Source: Catenulispora acidiphila DSM 44928
GTDB lineage: Bacteria; Actinomycetota; Actinomycetes; Streptomycetales; Catenulisporaceae
NCBI RefSeq assembly: GCF_000024025.1
Contig: NC_013131.1
Span: forward strand, 7,750,001-7,814,000
DNA length: 64,000 bases
Direction: 5' to 3'
The stretch's first letter is position 1. Every line of letters begins with the position of its first letter. A model generated the notes under the pieces. The model was not told the origin of the DNA, did not search any database, and saw nothing but the letters and a program-made list of their open reading frames with translations. Of this stretch, positions 62,267 through 64,000 are shown piece by piece. The translations under genes were made by a program, and so were the position numbers.

Positions 62267-63779
62267 GCTTGCCGAAGCGGTCGCGCAGCTCGCGCTTGAG
62301 CACCTTGTGGCTGGGACCCAGCGGCAGCGCGTCGACGAACTCCACCCGGCGCGGGTACTTGTGGCGTCCGAGGTGTTCGTTGCCGTAGGCGAGGATCTCC
62401 TCGGCCGGGGGCACGGCGTCCCCGGCTACGACGACCGCCACGATCTCCTCGCCGTGGACGTCGTCGGGCACGCCGATGACGGCGACCTCGGTCAGACCGG
62501 GCATGCGCAGCAGCGCGTCCTCGACTTCGCGGGGGTAGACGTTGAAGCCGCCGCGGATGATCAGGTCCTTGGTGCGGTCGACGATCGAGATGAAGCCCTC
62601 GGCGTCGCGGCGTCCCAGGTCGCCGGTGCGGAACCAGCCGTCGACGACCGCGGCCGCGGTGGCCTCGGGGCGGCCGAGGTAGCCGGTGAAGACGTTGTGG
62701 CCGCGGATCACGATCTCGCCGAGTTCGCCGCGCGGCAGCAGCCTGATGGCCTCGGGGACGTCGGGGTCGGCGATCTCGACGTCCACGCCCCACAGCGGAT
62801 GGCCGACCGTCCCGGCGCGCGTGCCGATCGAGAGCTGGTTCACCGAGGCCACCGGCGAGGTCTCGGACAGGCCGTAGCCCTCGAGCACCTTGGCGCCGAA
62901 GGCCGCCTCGAAGCGTTCCAGCACCGGCACCGGGAGCGAGGCGCCGCCGGAGACGCAGCGGCGCAGCGTCGGCATCCGCTCGGCGCGCGCCGCCGCCTCG
63001 ATGAGCGTGACGTACATCGTCGGGACGCCGTGGAAGGTGGTGACGCGCTCCTGGACCATCAGCGCGATGGCGGCGTCGGGATCGAAGCGGGGCAACAGGA
63101 CGACGGTGTTCCCCAGGCGCCAGGAGGCGTTCATGCTGACGGTCTGGCCGAAGGTGTGGAACAGCGGCAGAGAGGCCAGGACGATATCGTCGCGTCGGAT
63201 GTCGTCGCGGGCGTCGTAGGCGTCGGTGGTGGCGTTCAGCACCAGGTTGAGGTGAGACAGGACGGCGCCTTTGGGCGTGCCGGTGGTGCCGGACGTGTAG
63301 AAGATGACCGCCGGGTCCTCGGGCTTGCGAGTGAGGAAGGTGGCGAGCGGGGTCGCTTGCTCGGTGAGCTCCTCCAGACCGCCGCCGGAGCCTGCGGTGA
63401 GCAGCTTCACGCCGATGTTCTCGGCGGCTTTCGCCGCGGTCTCGGCACACATCGCGTGGGCGATGACGAGGCTGGCGCCGCTGTCGCGCAGCACGGTCTC
63501 GGCCTCGTCGGCGGTGAGCAGCAGATGCACGGGGACGACGACGCCGCCCGCGGCGAGGATCGCGTAGTAGGCGCGCGGGAATTCGGCGGTGTTCGGACAC
63601 ATCAGCGCGACCTTGTCGCCGGGGCGCACGCCCTGCTCGACGAGCGCGCCGGCTTGGCGGAGGACCTGGTCCCAGAGCTCTGCGAAGGTGTAGCGGCGGT
63701 CGCCCTCGATCAGCGCGACGCTGTCGGGGCGGCGCCAGGCGGGTTCGGCGAGGATGCTGGCCAGCGAGAGGGAGGTCAT
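62256..63779 (-). CDS. Long-chain fatty acid-CoA ligase (AMP-binding)
   Basis: 507 aa, ATG. ANL-superfamily adenylating enzyme: P-loop VIFYTSGTTGTPKGAVLSH near residues 155-173, VLEGYGLSETSPVASVN, GELGEIVIRGHNVFTGY, GWFRTGDLGRRDAEGFISIVDRTKDLIIRGGFNVYPREVE, and the C-terminal lysine region HKVLKRELRDRFGKP. Activates a carboxylic acid to acyl-AMP then acyl-CoA. Downstream of an acyl-CoA dehydrogenase gene on the same strand, so part of a fatty-acid degradation unit. Confidence 0.95.
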   Translation of the reverse strand: MTSLSLASILAEPAWRRPDSVALIEGDRRYTFAELWDQVLRQAGALVEQGVRPGDKVALMCPNTAEFPRAYYAILAAGGVVVPVHLLLTADEAETVLRDSGASLVIAHAMCAETAAKAAENIGVKLLTAGSGGGLEELTEQATPLATFLTRKPEDPAVIFYTSGTTGTPKGAVLSHLNLVLNATTDAYDARDDIRRDDIVLASLPLFHTFGQTVSMNASWRLGNTVVLLPRFDPDAAIALMVQERVTTFHGVPTMYVTLIEAAARAERMPTLRRCVSGGASLPVPVLERFEAAFGAKVLEGYGLSETSPVASVNQLSIGTRAGTVGHPLWGVDVEIADPDVPEAIRLLPRGELGEIVIRGHNVFTGYLGRPEATAAAVVDGWFRTGDLGRRDAEGFISIVDRTKDLIIRGGFNVYPREVEDALLRMPGLTEVAVIGVPDDVHGEEIVAVVVAGDAVPPAEEILAYGNEHLGRHKYPRRVEFVDALPLGPSHKVLKRELRDRFGKPRD

Positions 63780-63824
63780 GCGTGCTCGCTTCCTGAACTT
63801 CGGGCGGTCGGTGTCTTCATGGTT

Positions 63825-64000
63825 TCAGAAAGCGCTGACGCCGGTCAGGGCGCGGCCGAGCAGCAGCTTCTGGATCTGGGACGTGCCTTCGTAGAGAGTC
63901 AGGACTCTGGCATCGCGCAGGTATTTGCCGACCGGGTACTCGTCGATGTAGCCGTAGCCGCCGAAGACCTGGATCGCGTTGTTGGCGGCGCGGACGGCGG
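63825..64000 (-). CDS. Acyl-CoA dehydrogenase, C-terminal fragment (continues past window)
   Basis: Only the last 58 residues are in the window. They end in the family signature: AANNAIQVFGGYGYIDEYPVGKY, LRDARVLTLYEGTSQIQ, KLLLGRALTGVSAF. The YEGTSQIQ stretch and GGYGY loop are diagnostic of the FAD-dependent family. Stop at 63825-63827; 45 bases separate it from the ligase start. Confidence 0.92.
   Translation of the reverse strand, partial: AVRAANNAIQVFGGYGYIDEYPVGKYLRDARVLTLYEGTSQIQKLLLGRALTGVSAF

Overview
The window is high-GC DNA with GTG/TTG starts, many 1-4 base start/stop overlaps, Tat-type lipoproteins, an actinobacterial DUF574 methyltransferase, a SigE-family sigma factor and LplABC-type and MalEFG-type sugar importers. 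It is best read as chromosome of a soil actinomycete (Streptomyces/Catenulispora-like; the genus cannot be fixed from sequence alone). About 50 protein genes are supported, with no IS element, phage or CRISPR array.

Left part (1-19.6 kb) holds two carbohydrate-uptake loci. Locus A (1-11.5 kb) has a 2-hydroxyacid dehydrogenase and a LacI regulator on the minus strand, and divergently an LplB/LplC/LplA-type importer, a polysaccharide lyase family 8 enzyme, a parallel beta-helix enzyme and a secreted Asp-box/ricin protein. Three copies of a GTAAGCGCTTAC-type operator mark it as one regulon. Locus B (12.9-19.4 kb) has a LacI regulator, binding protein and two permeases diverging from a glycogen-debranching-like hydrolase, with two TTGAACGTTCAA-type operators between them.

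Between the loci, at 12.35-12.49 kb, lies the most unusual element: a circularly permuted tRNA-Glu(UUC)-like gene. The 3' part (anticodon arm, T arm, 3' acceptor strand) precedes the 5' part (5' acceptor strand, D arm) with a 5-base linker, and the outer flanks can pair with each other in two nested helices.

Middle (19.8-41.4 kb): a WD40 protein, secreted PI-PLC-like and C39-like proteins, a decayed FAD-oxidase fragment, a 1478-residue TPR protein with a zinc-finger-like cysteine cluster and a translationally coupled acidic partner, an ester cyclase, a CehA-type PHP protein, a MarR regulator with a 23-bp palindrome, a DUF574 methyltransferase, a modular secreted CHAP-like protein, and ahcY preceded by a recognisable SAH riboswitch.

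Right part (41.5-64 kb): a truncated multicopper oxidase; a peptide and D-amino-acid processing island (lysA, LD-carboxypeptidase, M20 and S9 peptidases, a second fold-III PLP decarboxylase and an N-acyl-D-amino-acid deacylase); a modular 56/37-bp non-coding tandem array that runs into the ribosome-binding site of a class A beta-lactamase-like gene; a sigma factor with a membrane-bound partner; a LysR regulator; an M6-like metalloprotease; an acetyltransferase; an NlpC/P60 hydrolase; an ABC exporter; a Ca2+/H+ antiporter; and the start of an acyl-CoA metabolism locus.
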